Assembly (NCBI GenBank): GCA_020809705.1
Contig: CP085826.1
Span: forward strand, 1,302,001-1,366,000
Source: Calonectria ilicicola
Lineage: Eukaryota > Ascomycota > Sordariomycetes > Hypocreales > Nectriaceae
Length of the DNA stretch: 64,000 nucleotides
Direction of reading: 5' to 3'
Position numbers and translations under genes: made by a program. Positions 11,883 through 24,695 of the stretch are shown here, one piece after another. Position 1 is the stretch's first letter. Each line of letters opens with the position of its first letter. The notes beneath the pieces are model-generated. The model saw only the letters and a program-made list of their open reading frames with translations, had not been told where the DNA came from and ran no database searches.

Positions 11883-14800
11883 ATGCGATCATCTCAAATG
11901 CTGTCTCGCTCGGCAGGCAGAGCTTTCTTTGCTCTTGCATCCCTGCCTATTCTGGCATCTGCCAGTGTCCTAAGACGAGATAACGCTACCAACATTATTT
12001 ACACTCCTTCAGCATCGACCATGTATGTTACTGCATCTTTTTATTTGACTTTGGGCCCAATTGACTGAATGGACCTGTTCGTATTAGTGTTGGCACAAGC
12101 TCCTCACTGTACACTCCTGTAGACACCTACTTGACCCAAACAACGCCCAGCAGCTACGCTGTTGAGTCTACCACATCCCAGACTTGGCTTCCAAATGCTG
12201 GTACTACCGATAATACTATTAATACCCCGAACTCAATTGACACTACAACCTCGGTGACCTGGCTTCCTAGCGCATATACCACAGACAGTACTATTAGCAC
12301 CCCAGGAGCGATTGACACCACAACTTCCACTCAGAATTGGCTCCCAAGCGGCGACACCTCGGTTTATACAACCAGTACTCCTGCTCTTATTGACACAACA
12401 TCCAGCCAGAGTTCGCTTCTTAGTGATTCCGCCACGTCTGAGATCAGCAGCACCTACAGCACTCCCAGCTTTTATACTACCACTACCACTGATGCCATCA
12501 CGTCAACAACATCTACTGGACAGACTGGCGCTACGACAACGTTGCCCGCGGAGACCACCAATACCGGAAACACAATCACATCCACCCAGCCCGCCTCGTC
12601 GGATGCTGGCATCACTGTCGCTCCGGCCACAAGCACCGTCACAGGTGCTGAAGCAACTTCGAGCGTGTCCTCCGTGTCCTCCGAGATTGTTGCCCTTGTT
12701 GGAGTGATCAACTCCTGGAAAGATGATACATCCGGGCTCAAGACAGACACACTCAACCAAGTGGAGAATGTCAAGAGCGAAGTTGAAAGCGTCATCTCAG
12801 AATTGGGTGGAACAACATCATCAGGGTGCAACTCGAAGAGAAAGCGAAGCATTTTGAGCTTTATTACTGATGCCATCAATACACTAACTTGCGTTGCCGA
12901 AGACCTAACCAAGGTCGCGGAGGATATCACCTCGGACGACGTCGATGCCGTTACAGGTCTTGTATCCACCATCTCATCGAGTGCCGATGATCTGAATGAC
13001 GACGACGATGACAATAAAACCGAATCTGATTCCGAGTCATCGGCCACTTCGACGACTTCAACGGAGACCGAGACATCTACATGCACTGAAGCCACGGCGT
13101 TGCACGTCACCATTCTTTGTGAGCCTACCACGTATACATCAGATGACTCTGTTATCTCGACCACAACCTGCTTCTCATCAACAACGGTTACAACCGCTGG
13201 CTGCTCTGCCACGGATTACACCTCCATCATCTCAACTTCTACCTCCACCGAATCTCAAGTCCCATGTGCTTCCGACACCTGTGAGGATTCATGCCCCATG
13301 AATGCAGGTGTTCTTAGCGGTGCCTCCATGAGCGTTGTGGCAACTGAAGACTGCGCATCCCTTTCTACCATCACAACCTCTGAGCTTCCTACTGCTAGTT
13401 ACGGGGTCCTTTACAGCGCTGCAGTCGCAACCCCAACAGAAGAAGCCTCCCTCGCTGCCTCAAAGAGAGAAACCACTCATAGCTACCGCTATTTGGTTGA
13501 ACGTGCGCTTGAAGATGTCGCCTCGCCAAATGCAAACTATGTATCTCAATTGGATGCTGCGTGGGTTAGCCAGGATGGGCTGGCAACCGGACAGTTCTAC
13601 GACTTCCCGTCTTATGGCCACGCATATGCAGGCGTCAACGGCATCTATGGATGCACTGCGGTCATGATTGTTTCTGAAAAGGGCGTCTACATTTCTCACA
13701 TCTGGGAGAATCCTGTCTTCATTGACAATGACTGGAAGGCGACCAGCGATGACGATTTCAAGAAGAATTCATTCGAGGCTCTTCGAGATGGTAGTTCTGC
13801 TGCACAGAGTATCAGCACTCTCGTTGGCACGGATGATAACCCTGGTGTTTTGAACACGGTCTACTCCCCCAAAGTGTTCGTCATCAGCCCGTTCACAAGC
13901 GAATGGGATAAAACGCAAGGCATCACCACTAAGCTCAGATACCAAGATCGCGCTCAGTCGCTCGCCTCAAACATTGCTGGTATTGTCCCTGGATCTGGAG
14001 ATCCATTTGTTTTGGGTTATACGCGCACAAGTGCGGCCGCTTCTACTGCTGAAAATTCTGCTGCTGGACGGGCCATCGTGGAAGTTGATCCGTTCCAGTC
14101 GTGGTTGGTCTCCGATAAGGAGGATGTCCCCTCCGACAGCGCAGGCCTCCAGATCGGCCGTTGGAGAATGTGGGTTGAAGATCAGATGGTGACCTACCAA
14201 GACTTTTGGGTCCCTCGAACCGCTGAGTCTAAGCGCAAGCGTGATTCCGAAGTTTCCGCTGCATGCAGTTTGAGCGCCGCCAGCGAGACATCGACTGCCA
14301 CCAGCACAAGCGCCACCAGCGAGTCGACTGGCACAGTCACATCCGCCACAGGATACTGCACAAGCTACGCTGATGCAGACAGCAGCACATCATACTGCAC
14401 CTGCTCTTCGACCGCTGGTACCTCAGTTCTCTACACATCTGTATCCATGACCAGTGGAGGTTGCAGTTATTCCAAGTACCCCACGCTGACCATGACAACT
14501 GTGACTTCGACAGCCAACTCGAACACGACTACAGGCGCTGCTGAGACTACTACACTCGTCACCACAACCGACGAGCCCACCACCACGGATGGATCTACCA
14601 CCACCGAGGGGACGACTACAGCTGGCGATTCCACCACACTCACCACTACGACTGAAGAGTCCACAACCACAGCTGCAGCCACTATCACAGGCGACCCCAT
14701 ATGCGTTAACTATGGCGGTCCCATGGTAACATCAAACTACTGTGAATGCTCAACAACAACCGCGGGTCAGACATTCTATGCGACAGCCCCTCACATCTCC

Positions 14801-15067
14801 AACAGGTGCGAGGGCTACACCACTTTCCCGTCCACCGTTACATTGGCACCATCCACCACAGCGGTCGAAACAACTGCTGCCGCGGCTACCAGCACGGCTC
14901 CAGCCAAGGTTGAGTGTGACAAGCCCTCAGACTGTGAGACCAATGGATGGACAGGCTCCTGTACTGGTGATAGCAACGCCGTCCTCTGCATAGCTGGAGA
15001 TTGGCATCTTGTTAATGGTGTAAGCACATCCGGTGCATCATATTGCGGCTGTAGAAGTGATCTATAG
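11883..15067 (+). CDS. Secreted Ser/Thr-rich wall-type protein
   Basis: Two exons, 11883-12022 and 12088-15067, with a 65-nt intron (GTATGT donor, TAG acceptor); 1039 residues. An N-terminal signal peptide (hydrophobic FFALASLPILASASV) is followed by an RR pair that could be a Kex2-type site. Next come three to four imperfect 25-26-residue repeats built on WLP..TTD.TI.TP..IDTTTS, then long Thr/Ser-rich stretches expected to be O-glycosylated. Two KRKR clusters (nt about 12838-12849 and 14230-14241) are further candidate processing sites. Residues about 490-710 are a globular part with YISHIWENP and VEVDPFQSWLVSD, motifs shared by a family of secreted fungal proteins of unknown function. The C terminus is Cys-rich (YCGCRSDL) and lacks a hydrophobic GPI-anchor tail. 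The ATG at 11883 gives the fuller signal peptide; 11901 is an alternative. Confidence 0.8.
12182..12409 (+). repeat. 75/78-bp coding repeats
   Basis: Three imperfect repeats starting at 12182, 12257 and 12335, with a fourth decayed start at 12410. The spacing is 75, 78 and 75 bp, so the frame is kept. Each encodes a WLP-containing Thr-rich unit of the secreted protein. Confidence 0.75.
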
Positions 15068-16452
15068 ACAAAGCTAAGCTTGGATTGAGGATGGATTAGA
15101 ATAACCCGGAAATGAGATTTCCAAAGAAAAGCAAATATAGTAAATCTTAATTATGCCTCAAATTTCCCTCCCACTATATCTAAGGTACAATCCGAGGCCA
15201 CAATTTTGATCGGTCGCATTTAACCAGAAGTCTTGGTTTGAGCAAAGCGTCATCATGCTCCGATAGTATATTGATATCCTTATCCTCCTCACCCGCTTGC
15301 CACGACCAGGATCGACATTGATTTATCTGATCACTCAAGCACATAGGAGGTAGTAACATGGTCAAACTGACTACCAACACCCACCAAATCATTCTCGATG
15401 GGGACATCGCGTTGCAGCCGGGCAGGCATCGAGCCATCGGTATGAGGTGGAACCTGGTAGGTGTGGGAGGCCTGGGATGCCGCAATGGTTGCCGTTTCAA
15501 GGTTCACGAATGTGGATGATGTTGATTGAGACTTTGTTCCGCTGCAAGAATAGTTATCGCTAGTAAACTCTTTCAATTTCTTGATAAATACCCCTGGCAA
15601 GCACAAGCAATTCCACAACCAAGAGTGCAACGAGCTCCAGCGGCCATGGTGAAGGTTCTTCAGAATGAATTGTTGCCAAATAAGTAGAGAACTTGTCATC
15701 GGTAGGTGAAAGCATTATAGAAAATAGCGACCAGGCAAATAATTAGAAGTTGCCCAAACCGAATTTGCAATGCGCCGCAGTCCCCTTTTATGTTACCCCT
15801 CGGGTAAGTTACTGTACATCTCATTTCAACCCTATGGCGAACCACTTCAGGCCACATGCAAGGATTAATCTACACTGCTAACAAATCCAAAAAAGCTGAT
15901 AGTTCGACGTTGGTCATATCTACCTAGGAATATTAGGCAACCCGAGTGTTTTATTTGTCTTACCAGACGCTTGGCCGACCAAGTTTTGTTTCCGACTCTG
16001 GCATCTACCAATAAGATTGGTCACAATTAGGTGAAGTTCAAAGGTTGACCATGTGAGTGTTAGCGCAGCGAATCCCTAGGTGCCTTCGATGCTCAAAACC
16101 AATGACGCATTTCCGATATTGAATCTAACCAACCACAACTCTCCAACGTACAGCAGTGTCCTGCATGACCCCATACCCAGGTCAGCCGTGCATTTCAGAT
16201 ATTGAATCCAGCCATTAGAAAACCTCAGTCTGAGACCCTTGCGCCAATCATAACATCAAGCTCCATGCGGCCCAATGTATCAAAATTGAGGCGCCAGGCT
16301 GACCACGGTGTAGTTAAATTCCGATTTGCACTTTTCCAAGCAGTACATATAGCCATCTTTTCCCGTCAGCCTAGATCAATAAATTCTCTCAACCATTTAA
16401 GGCGATTATTTCTTTCGCCATTCCCAGTCACCTGAGTTTGCTGCGATCAACC
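15068..16452. other. Intergenic region
   Basis: About 1.4 kb. A minus-strand frame at 15331-15699 (122 codons) has no recognisable domain and no clear splice continuation, so it is not called. The right part is the promoter side of the Clr5-ankyrin gene. Nothing else supported. Confidence 0.45.
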
Positions 16453-19400
16453 ATGCCATCATCAACGAAGCGATACACCGATAGCCAATGGCTAAGTCGC
16501 AGGGCTTCCATCCGCACCATGTACCTGACGGAAAATATGACCCTGGATCACATGAGAGAGCGCCTGGGACAAGAAGGCTTTCCTGTAACGTGAGATTCAC
16601 ATGCTTGGACTGTCATGAGCCTGTACTAACCAATCTGGCAGCAAGAACCAGCTCGAAAATAAATTAAAGACATGGGGTTTTAAGAAAAAAATACCCAAAG
16701 GAATTGGTTCTCCCGGTTGGCAATATATTGATCATCACATTACCAAGCGCAGAAATCAGGGCAAAGAAACACAGGTTATTCATGGAGGCCAAATGCTTGA
16801 CTCGCAAAAGATTAGCCGAGAAACGAGGCGACATTTCGTGAACAGATATGGTAGAGGTAAATAATGTTAGGACCTCATTTCACGATGACACAATACTAAA
16901 GCAATGCTAAATAGCACTAAGCCCCGAACTGCCGCAAGGCTTACGTGTAACATTCCGCACACCATCTCCTTCACCGTCAAGATTCTCCGCTTTTGAGTGT
17001 TTTGAAAATATCCCATGGACGCAATTTAATAGTTACCAAATAATTAGTGAGAAATTATCCCCTCAAAGCACTTGCTGGTAGCATGCCAATATTTTTAGAT
17101 CTGACATTGAGGATTTCTGGAAGGAATTCCAGTGCAGATGTCATCAATCTCAACAGATATGCATCTGCTAAGACGACATTAAGTCTGATGGGTCTCTATA
17201 ACAAATCATCGCTGCCACTAGAAAATTCCAACTTTGCTCGTATGTTGCAAAGCACCTTGCCAGAAAGGTACCACGGCGAGATAGATCATCTGGCGGGGAT
17301 AATGTTGAAGGGCCCAACGAATCAGGCTGTACAACAACACTTGATGATAATATTGTTTCATCTTTCAAACAAGGAAATAGTTGACAAATCGCAGTGGAGT
17401 CTCATTCTTCAACTAATGGAATGGTCGGGGATAATGGCAACACCATTATCCATGAATGACTCACAATTCACACTAAGAGCAGTTCGAGAGGCTCTTTTCA
17501 ACTTAGCTTTTGTCATGTTAGTTACAAATGCGAAGCCTGGTGTAAACAGCTCACACTTTGGATTCATCGAATCAGGGGTACCTAGGATATCTCGAATGAT
17601 CAAGTGGCTTTTACAAGCTAGTCAGTCGGCAAACCAAGTTATTCATGATTATAGACGGAATACACCCCTTCAAATTGCATCTGAAAACCTCTTGTACGAA
17701 ATACAATTTGCTCTGCTTAAGTATGGAGCCGATCCAAACCTCGTCTACAATGAAGGCAGATCACCCTTAATCCTAGCGACAGAGGCCGCAACCACAATTG
17801 AAGAGTTGGCAAGTGCCAAGCTACTCATTGATTATGGGGCCAATGTTAGCTATAAGATAAACCCGGGAGATGATATGATATTTGAAGAAACCCTCTTCAC
17901 GATTGCAGCTGGACACAAGCATGTTGACGTTGCCATGCATCTTATGAGGCATGTGATTGAGAATGCAAATTATGAGACCAAAGTCAGATTTATTACGCCC
18001 GACGTCGCAATTTCTGCCGCACAAGCTGGAAACGTGGATGTGCTTCAACTTATTCACGAACACAATTTCGATATAACACGGGCCAACAAGTTTGGCATCA
18101 CTGCACTACACGCAGCTGCACGCGAGGGCCATGTTGAATGTTGCAAACTTCTTGTCTCGGTTGGATCGCAGGTCAACACTAGCCATCCAAATTATCCGTC
18201 TCCGCTTCACCTTGCATGCATGACTGCAAGGACTGAAGTGGTTAAATTCTTGTACGAAGCTGGCGCGAGTGTTAATGGCAGGTTTCAGGTGCCCAAAAGC
18301 TCACGGAAACTTTTCAATCGTCTATTTTATTTACCTAGATGGGAAAATAGCGTTCTTCTTGATCCCAAATTCCATCAGACGCCAATGGTAGCTGCTTTGT
18401 GTAGCACTTGGAACACAGATGGTTCTACAGTGTCGTACTTGCAGGAATGTGGGGCCACCTTCCCATCCTGTGCAGCTGCCTTGGCTGTTGAGGGGGATGA
18501 CTTTTCCGGTGCCCCGAATCCAAAATTGCTGTCATGTATTTTAAAAGCTGGGGTCGACCCGAACATCAGGCATCCAATTAGTGGTCAAATGCCCCTTAGT
18601 TTCGTGTTGCGCTGGCCAACCTGGACCTTTAATCGCCAATCATTCAACAAGGAGAACATAGAAAGTTGCATTCAAACGGCTTTCATCTTGTTAGATGCGG
18701 GCGCAGACGTGTCTTCTGGTGACGCAGTTACAGCAATGGAACTTGGGAATTGGTGCCTTGTAGAAAAGATTATCCTCAAAGATCCGCAAGACATTTCAAC
18801 AATGCTTCATCAAAACCAACGGAGTTTCATTAAATTTAGACCTCGCAATGACATCCCTAATTCCTGTCCCGAAAATGGGCATGTCAGACGTGGTGGTTAT
18901 AAATTGACCTTGTTAGAGCAGGCCATTCGCACAGGCAACTCTACCTTTATTCATAACGTTCTCGCCCACTACCCAAACAGCTATTCTCCAGGGGCACTCT
19001 GTGCGGCAACCCTAAATGCTGTATTGGTCGGCGGCGATCCAACCTTGGTTCTCCGACTGCTCAGGAATCGCCAAACCACACACAAGCAGCCCGATGCACT
19101 TGAAATTGAGACCACAGCCATTGGCATCGCCGCTTGTTTTGACCACATCACCATTTTAGAATGGCTTTTATCACAGATACCCATCTACGACTCCGCTTGT
19201 CTACCGGCAGCCAGTGCACTGCATTCACATTGGAGTATTCAAAACGAGTATCTCACGAATATATGGTTTTGGCATACCACTGACCTCAGATGCTCAGTCG
19301 TAAACTTTGCTCTACAAAGCCATATCAGCATTCTTCAAAAACTTTTGGATCGCGGCTACAGGTTTGATTGCCTGTCTTCTGAGATAATCGACAATCTAGA

Positions 19401-20562
19401 TTACAGTAGTCCCAATCTAAAATCAATACAAAATCAGTGGATTTCATTTGGGCAGAACACAAGTTCAATCGGCAGATTAAATCGTTTGATCAGAAATGGA
19501 AATTCTAAGCGATTAAAATGGCTTTTGGCGACTTGCGAAGGTCTCATTCAAGAAAAGAAGGTGACTGGATATCAAATTAGTCCACTTTCAACAGCCATTA
19601 AGACCGGACAACTAGACATGGTCGAAATTCTCATTGAAGCCGGATTCGACCCATGCGCTCCTGCTGGAAAGAACAAGGGCGTGACAGCACTCCAGACTGC
19701 TGCATTTTCTAATAGATTGGGAATTGCCAATCGCCTTGTGAGAGCAAACGTTGATATAAACGCCCCAGGAGCTAGCTACAGGGGTCGTACCGCCTTAGAA
19801 GCTGCCGCAGAATACAGCCATATTGACATGGTCTCATTTCTTCTGGAATCTGGAGCCGAAATTGGCGGATCTGGTCAGAAACAGTACCTGCGCTCAATTG
19901 GCTTTGCTGAACGGGAGGGCCATCAGGTTGTTGCAGATATGCTCAGAGCCTATCGACCCTGGAGCGAAGAGGATGGCAATATGATGAAAGAAGACGGACT
20001 ATTATTGGAAACCCCCGGCCCGATTGACACTGATTCAGATTATTCTACGCATTCAGATTGGAGTACTGAATATTGTGTTTCTTCTTCGGATGAGACTATC
20101 AATATTCACGGTGAAAGCCGAGTTCCCGACAACCATGAAGACTATGAGAGAGACGATAGCGTCAACAAACCAAATGCTCCCGGCTTCAGGGGCATATCAA
20201 GGGACAAAGCAACGCCCTTTCTTTCTCAAGATTGTTTACCAAGTGAAACCTCGGCCTCGAGAAACAGTAGGGATTCCGACACCAGTTCTTGGTATACCAC
20301 AGAGGATGAAGACTGTTCTTCTCTCATGGACACTGAAGATGAACGCAGCCAAGCTGAGATTCCACATGACAGCATCAACAATCAAATCTACCTTGAGTCT
20401 AGATCTAAAGACTCTGAAATTGGGCAAGTATTCTGTTTCAACGAAGACGATGATGCACACATGGCTGGTTACGAAGCAGATTGTGAAGCTGGCCTGGGCG
20501 AGAATCCTACTTTGTTTGACCCTGATGAAGACATTGATATGGTTGATGTATCGGATCCATGA
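16453..20562 (+). CDS. Clr5-domain ankyrin-repeat protein
   Basis: Four exons: 16453-16589, 16642-16856, 16915-17077 and 17133-20562. The introns are 52, 58 and 55 nt; intron 1 has a CTAAC branch site, intron 3 a CTGAC. All phases fit and the product is 1314 residues. The first two exons encode a Clr5-type domain (W13, MYLTENMTLDHMRERL, then QLENKLKTWGFKKK at about 48-61), a fungal N-terminal helical module named after a cellulose regulator and often joined to ankyrin or TPR arrays. The large last exon carries many ankyrin repeats, for example FGITALHAAAREGHVECCKL near nt 18090-18150 and GVTALQTAAFSNRLGIANRL near 19680-19740. The tail after nt ~19970 is acidic and Ser-rich. Without the small exons the protein would seem to start at a false site near 17047. 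A regulatory or scaffold role is likely but unproven. Confidence 0.85.
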
Positions 20563-21133
20563 CCTTTTACTGTCACGAACTTATTGAATTTGAATATGGA
20601 TAACGAGATGGCATTGCAGCCCCCGAGCACCGGGCTCTTTGACTTCGATGAACTACTACCAAGCATGTTTTAAAGTTTGGTGCACCATTGGAAACCGTCC
20701 TTTTTTTTTTATTAAGTAGTCACACAAGGAATCAATGCTTCTTTTTCAATTTACATTTAATTTGCTCCCGTGGCTTTGCTTGGCTATGTCTGAAGTACCT
20801 GGCAGTCAAATTTGGTGCTAAAACCACACCTACGTCATCACCCACTTTAGCCACACAGCACTAAGGAAATCCGGTTAATGGACAGGCGAGACGTCATGAC
20901 GTTCAGATTGATGTCGCTTTGAACAAGAGCGAGCTCTTTGACCCGGACTTTTTTGCAATATGATATAAGCCAGTCGTCCAATCCCAACAATAAGACTTGT
21001 ATCTCCCTTTGTCATGTTTTTCTTAAGGCTCATGACAACTCCTCACACCACTCAAGCTCATCCACGCCATAAAAGCCGCCCAACAATTATTCACATACCT
21101 CGCTCATATACTAAAGTCAATGGGAAATAAAAA
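20563..21133. other. Intergenic, promoter of desaturase-like gene
   Basis: About 570 bp between tandem genes. It contains a T-run near 20701-20711 after the ankyrin gene, then the upstream region of the next gene. No further element recognised. Confidence 0.4.
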
Positions 21134-22147
21134 ATGGACGTCCTTCTCTCCCTCCCTCTAGTCTCCTACCTCCTCGCACCCGGCGCCTCGTCGTGGTCCA
21201 CTTCGCTTAACTTGCTCTTCTTTTACATGACATGGACCACACTCGTCCTCTCACATTCGCCTCTCAAGATCCGCCTCGTCGGCTCGCTGGCCATCCGTAT
21301 TGCAATATGGCTGATACCATCCCTCGCGACGTTATTACTCGACCTCGCCGTCCCCAGTCTGGCCGAGTCCATTAAACTAACTGGCCGCGCCGCACTCCCT
21401 CCTCGCGACCCGCGCCGTCTACTCAGACAACTCGGCCTCGCCCTCTTCAACCTCGCCGTCATCACGTCAATTGAAGCCGGTTCCAGCATCGCCTTTGTAT
21501 ACATCTTCAAGGAAGCCGACTTTAAAACGAGCACCACGTTACCCCTCCCCTGGCAAATCGCAAAACATATCGTCTTCCTCCTCACCGCCCGCGAGGTTCT
21601 CTCGTACACCATTCATCGCCAAATCCTCCACGGCAACACCTATGTCGCCAAATACCACGCCCGCTACGCTCACGCTCGCTCCGCCGTGCCCTACAGTCTA
21701 CAGCTCTTCACCGACCACCCGTTGCCGTTACTCCTGCAGCGTTTCGCCCCCGTCTACCTCCCCGCGCTAGTCCTGCGCCCGCACCTGCTCACCTACTTTG
21801 TCTTCGTCGCCCTGTGCACCGCCGAGGAAACCCTCGCCATGTCCGGCTACAGCGTGGTGCCGGGCATCATCATGGGCGGCATCGCGCGCCGCTGCGCCAT
21901 CCACTACGCCGGCGGTGGCGTCTCCAACTTTGGCGCCTGGGGCTTGTTGGACTGGGTCTACGGGACGAGCCGGGGCCGCGATGTGCTGGACGACGTGAAA
22001 GCCGAGGCTGACAAGCACCACCTAAAAGAACGATCTGTGGATAGGATGGACGACGGCGTGGGCGCCATCCAGAACGGGATTGATGCGCTAAGAAACGGAA
22101 ACGGAACCAGAAAGAGCCCAAGGCTCAAGTCGCTCAAGCGGTCATAA
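21134..22147 (+). CDS. Sterol desaturase / fatty acid hydroxylase-family membrane protein
   Basis: Single exon, 337 residues, starting at the ATG at 21134. Several hydrophobic helices (about 22-42, 50-75, 100-125, 140-152, 198-225) fit an ER membrane protein. Motifs in the order of the fatty acid hydroxylase superfamily are IHRQILHG (H161, H166), KYHARYAH (H175, H180), then TDHPLP (H195) and AIHYAGGGVSNFG (H257), with a GLLDWVYGTSRG tail. Family enzymes use two irons held by His boxes to hydroxylate or desaturate sterols and lipids. Here the expected HH pairs of boxes 2 and 3 are absent, so catalytic activity is uncertain and the substrate unknown. The C terminus is basic. It converges with the IML2 gene. 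Confidence 0.75.
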   Translation: MDVLLSLPLVSYLLAPGASSWSTSLNLLFFYMTWTTLVLSHSPLKIRLVGSLAIRIAIWLIPSLATLLLDLAVPSLAESIKLTGRAALPPRDPRRLLRQLGLALFNLAVITSIEAGSSIAFVYIFKEADFKTSTTLPLPWQIAKHIVFLLTAREVLSYTIHRQILHGNTYVAKYHARYAHARSAVPYSLQLFTDHPLPLLLQRFAPVYLPALVLRPHLLTYFVFVALCTAEETLAMSGYSVVPGIIMGGIARRCAIHYAGGGVSNFGAWGLLDWVYGTSRGRDVLDDVKAEADKHHLKERSVDRMDDGVGAIQNGIDALRNGNGTRKSPRLKSLKRS

Positions 22148-22498
22148 TAAAAGAGTTCTTCTTTGTTGTATGCGCAAAGCGGAATCTGATGTTGAATGAG
22201 ATACGAGTGTCATAATACCTCCTGTTTAATGCTACAAACGACATGTGTTTTAAAAAAAAATAAAACAAGAAAGCCCCGTTTCCAAGATACAAAAATCGTC
22301 TCATATGTGTATCCAAAAGCTATAAAAATATGTTTCCCGCACTCTATTGATGCAAATCGGATTTTTTGCATTGTGTTTTTTTTTTTCTCCCTGTCTGGCT
22401 CCCTGAGGGCCATGAGAACCCAAAAAGTGTGTCTATTCATTCCCGTGAACCATGTTTTCCCAAAATGTGCGTTGCGTCGTTCCGTCTAAAAATATAAA
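22148..22498. other. Convergent 3' flanks
   Basis: 351 bp between the stop codons of two converging genes. It holds A- and T-rich runs (near 22250-22262 and 22376-22387) expected of 3' untranslated regions. No gene. Confidence 0.5.
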
Positions 22499-24695
22499 TT
22501 AGTTGTAATTCATCTTCTTCTTGAACCACGCCAGCGTCTCGATGCCGCTCTGCACGCGCATGCCGATGCGGGCGTCGAGCGTGTATGTCTCCCACACCCG
22601 GACAACCTCGAGCTGCTTGTGGCACTCATCGTACTTGGCCCGGCGGTACGTGGCCACCTCCTCGTCGGTGCCCTCGGGCGGGTTGCAGCACTCGATCCAG
22701 GCGATTGAGGCCACCTCGTAGTTACCCGCTGCCAGGACGTAGTCGTCCTTTGTGAGACCCTTGAAGGCGGCGCTAGTAACATTGTCAGCGAGAATTCTTC
22801 GTTCGGCTAAATGCTGTGGAAGCTTACCGATCCTGCTTTAGCAGGTTCTCGTCCAGGACGGCTCTGGCATCGTCAAACTTGCCCAGCCTCTTAAGCATGG
22901 CGCCCTGCAACAGAGCCCAGATGCCCATCTCGTCCGTCTCCTTCTTAATAATGTTCACAACCTCCTCCTTGGCCGTGCAGCGCTCCCACTTGAGGTTTCC
23001 CAGCGCCCGCTCCAGCTCCGGAGCCGCCATGCGCTTGGGTCCGTTCCACAGGTACGACATCTCAATGGCCGGGCTAGGTCCGATGGCATCGGCCAGGTCA
23101 ATACTGTTGGCCTTGGCCCGCTCCTCCCACTTCTGGATCTTGCGGTCCAGGAATGTCTCGAGCGGCATCTGGCGTGCCATGAACTTCTTCTTGCCGACAA
23201 CGCTAGGTGCCTTGCGGAAAAACTCCTCCGTCTTGGTCTTTTGCCTGCGTGCCTCCGTCTCGTCACCCTTGTGGTACGCATCTCGGTACAGCTCTAGCGA
23301 GGCGGAGCCTGCCATGTAATAGTACAGAGCGGGGCTCCAGTCGTTGACCTCGAGACATCGGAGGAAAGAATCGCGCATACCATCCCAGTTTTGCACAAAC
23401 ATGTAGCTAATAGAGAGCTCGAAGTTGTTAGCAGCAGCGACCTGCTTCATCTTGGCCTCCTTTCCGGTCGTTAGAATCTCAATGGCCTTGGGGAGCTGGT
23501 TCTCGTTGGAGTGCTGTCGGGCTTCCTCAACTCGCCAAAGCCGGGAGTCTGGGTAGCGAGCTCGCATCGATGCCAGCAGTTCGTCGCACTTTTTCTTGGG
23601 GGGTCCGACGACCTCGGCGTGCTCGTCAAAGTCCTTTTCGTCGGGGAGAATATCCACCACTCCTAGGAGACCATTGTAGTAAGCGAGAAGAACCATGCCG
23701 GCAATAGCACCGTTGAGGTTGGCATAGGCGGTTGATCGCCATAGCATGCGAACACCACGCTCGCGATCACCACGGAAGCCAACAATGGAGAGAATTCGGG
23801 AGAAAGCCGGGGGAATCAGCGTGATCATAAGAAGCAGGATGCCAAAGCACATGTTGGCACCAGAGTGAACAAAAATGTCGAGCGGGTTGTCGACACGAAC
23901 CTGGTCAGAAGCAACAGCCTTGGACTTGGCCTCGAGAGGCGTCGAAGGGCGGGCGTTGAGCAGTTGCTCCTCGGTGCCCAGCTCGGGGGTGGTGGGAGCC
24001 GTTGAGGGATCTGCGGGCGTCTGCAGCCCCGAGGGCTGTTCGCTAGCATCGACAGACTCGGTCTTGCTGCTCACGTCGAGCTTGGAGTCGGTCTTGGCCT
24101 TTTCGTCAGCAGCCTTCTCAGCATTCTCGGCCTGCTCGGCGAGAGCCTTCTCCTCGGCGGCGATGATGGCGTCGAGCGTCAGGAAGGCCTTGCGTAGCTT
24201 ATAGAAGCTCTTCATGGCCTCGAGGAGACTCTCGTGCAGCACACCCACGACGGCGCCCATGAGCTGCGTCTCGGCGCGCACCAGCTCGAACTCGGTGCCG
24301 GGCGGGTACAGCTTGCTCCCTGCACGGGCTTTGCCATGCTTCTGGGCCTTCTTGTAATCGTTCCAGGCCTTGGCTTCGCACTCGTCGAGCTTGGCGGTCG
24401 TCTCGGTCATGACCGATTTCTCAAAGCCCAGGACGGACCGCATAAAGATGGTCACAGCCAGTCCCAGCTGGTGGAAGGAAGAATCGCCCTTCTGGAGGCG
24501 CTCCCAGGCACCATCAATGTCGTCGTTCATGATGAGGCTGGACGAGAGCATGGCGTCGTCAATGTCGGCCATTTCTTTGGAGTAGTTATCCGACGAGTCG
24601 CTGTCGCTAGCGTTGGCCTCGTCCGCCTTGGAGCCCTCGACCTTGGGGGCCTCGGGCTTCGCGCTGGACCGGAACCATCCTGCTAAACGGCTCAT
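22499..24695 (-). CDS. IML2: IML2-like mitochondrial outer membrane/lipid droplet protein
   Basis: Two exons on the minus strand, 24695-22828 and 22772-22499, with a 55-nt intron (GTAAGC donor, CTGAC branch, TAG acceptor); 713 residues. It starts MSRLAGWF and has the DUF3808/IML2 layout: an N-terminal helical block (ADAMLSSSLIMND-type motif near 45-60), a charged Glu/Ala/Lys-rich insert, a membrane-prone segment around MCFGILLLMITLIPPAF, then TPR-like helices to the end, including WSPALYYYMAGSASLELYRD. The family is required in yeast for clearing protein inclusions through lipid droplets and sits at the mitochondrial outer membrane or nuclear envelope. The short C-terminal exon supplies the last TPR helices. 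High-GC codon use at third positions creates long antisense frames. Confidence 0.88.

Noticed and set aside
15180..15699. Two overlapping minus-strand frames of 106 and 122 codons
   Set aside because: No domain, no convincing splice between them, no conserved start context.
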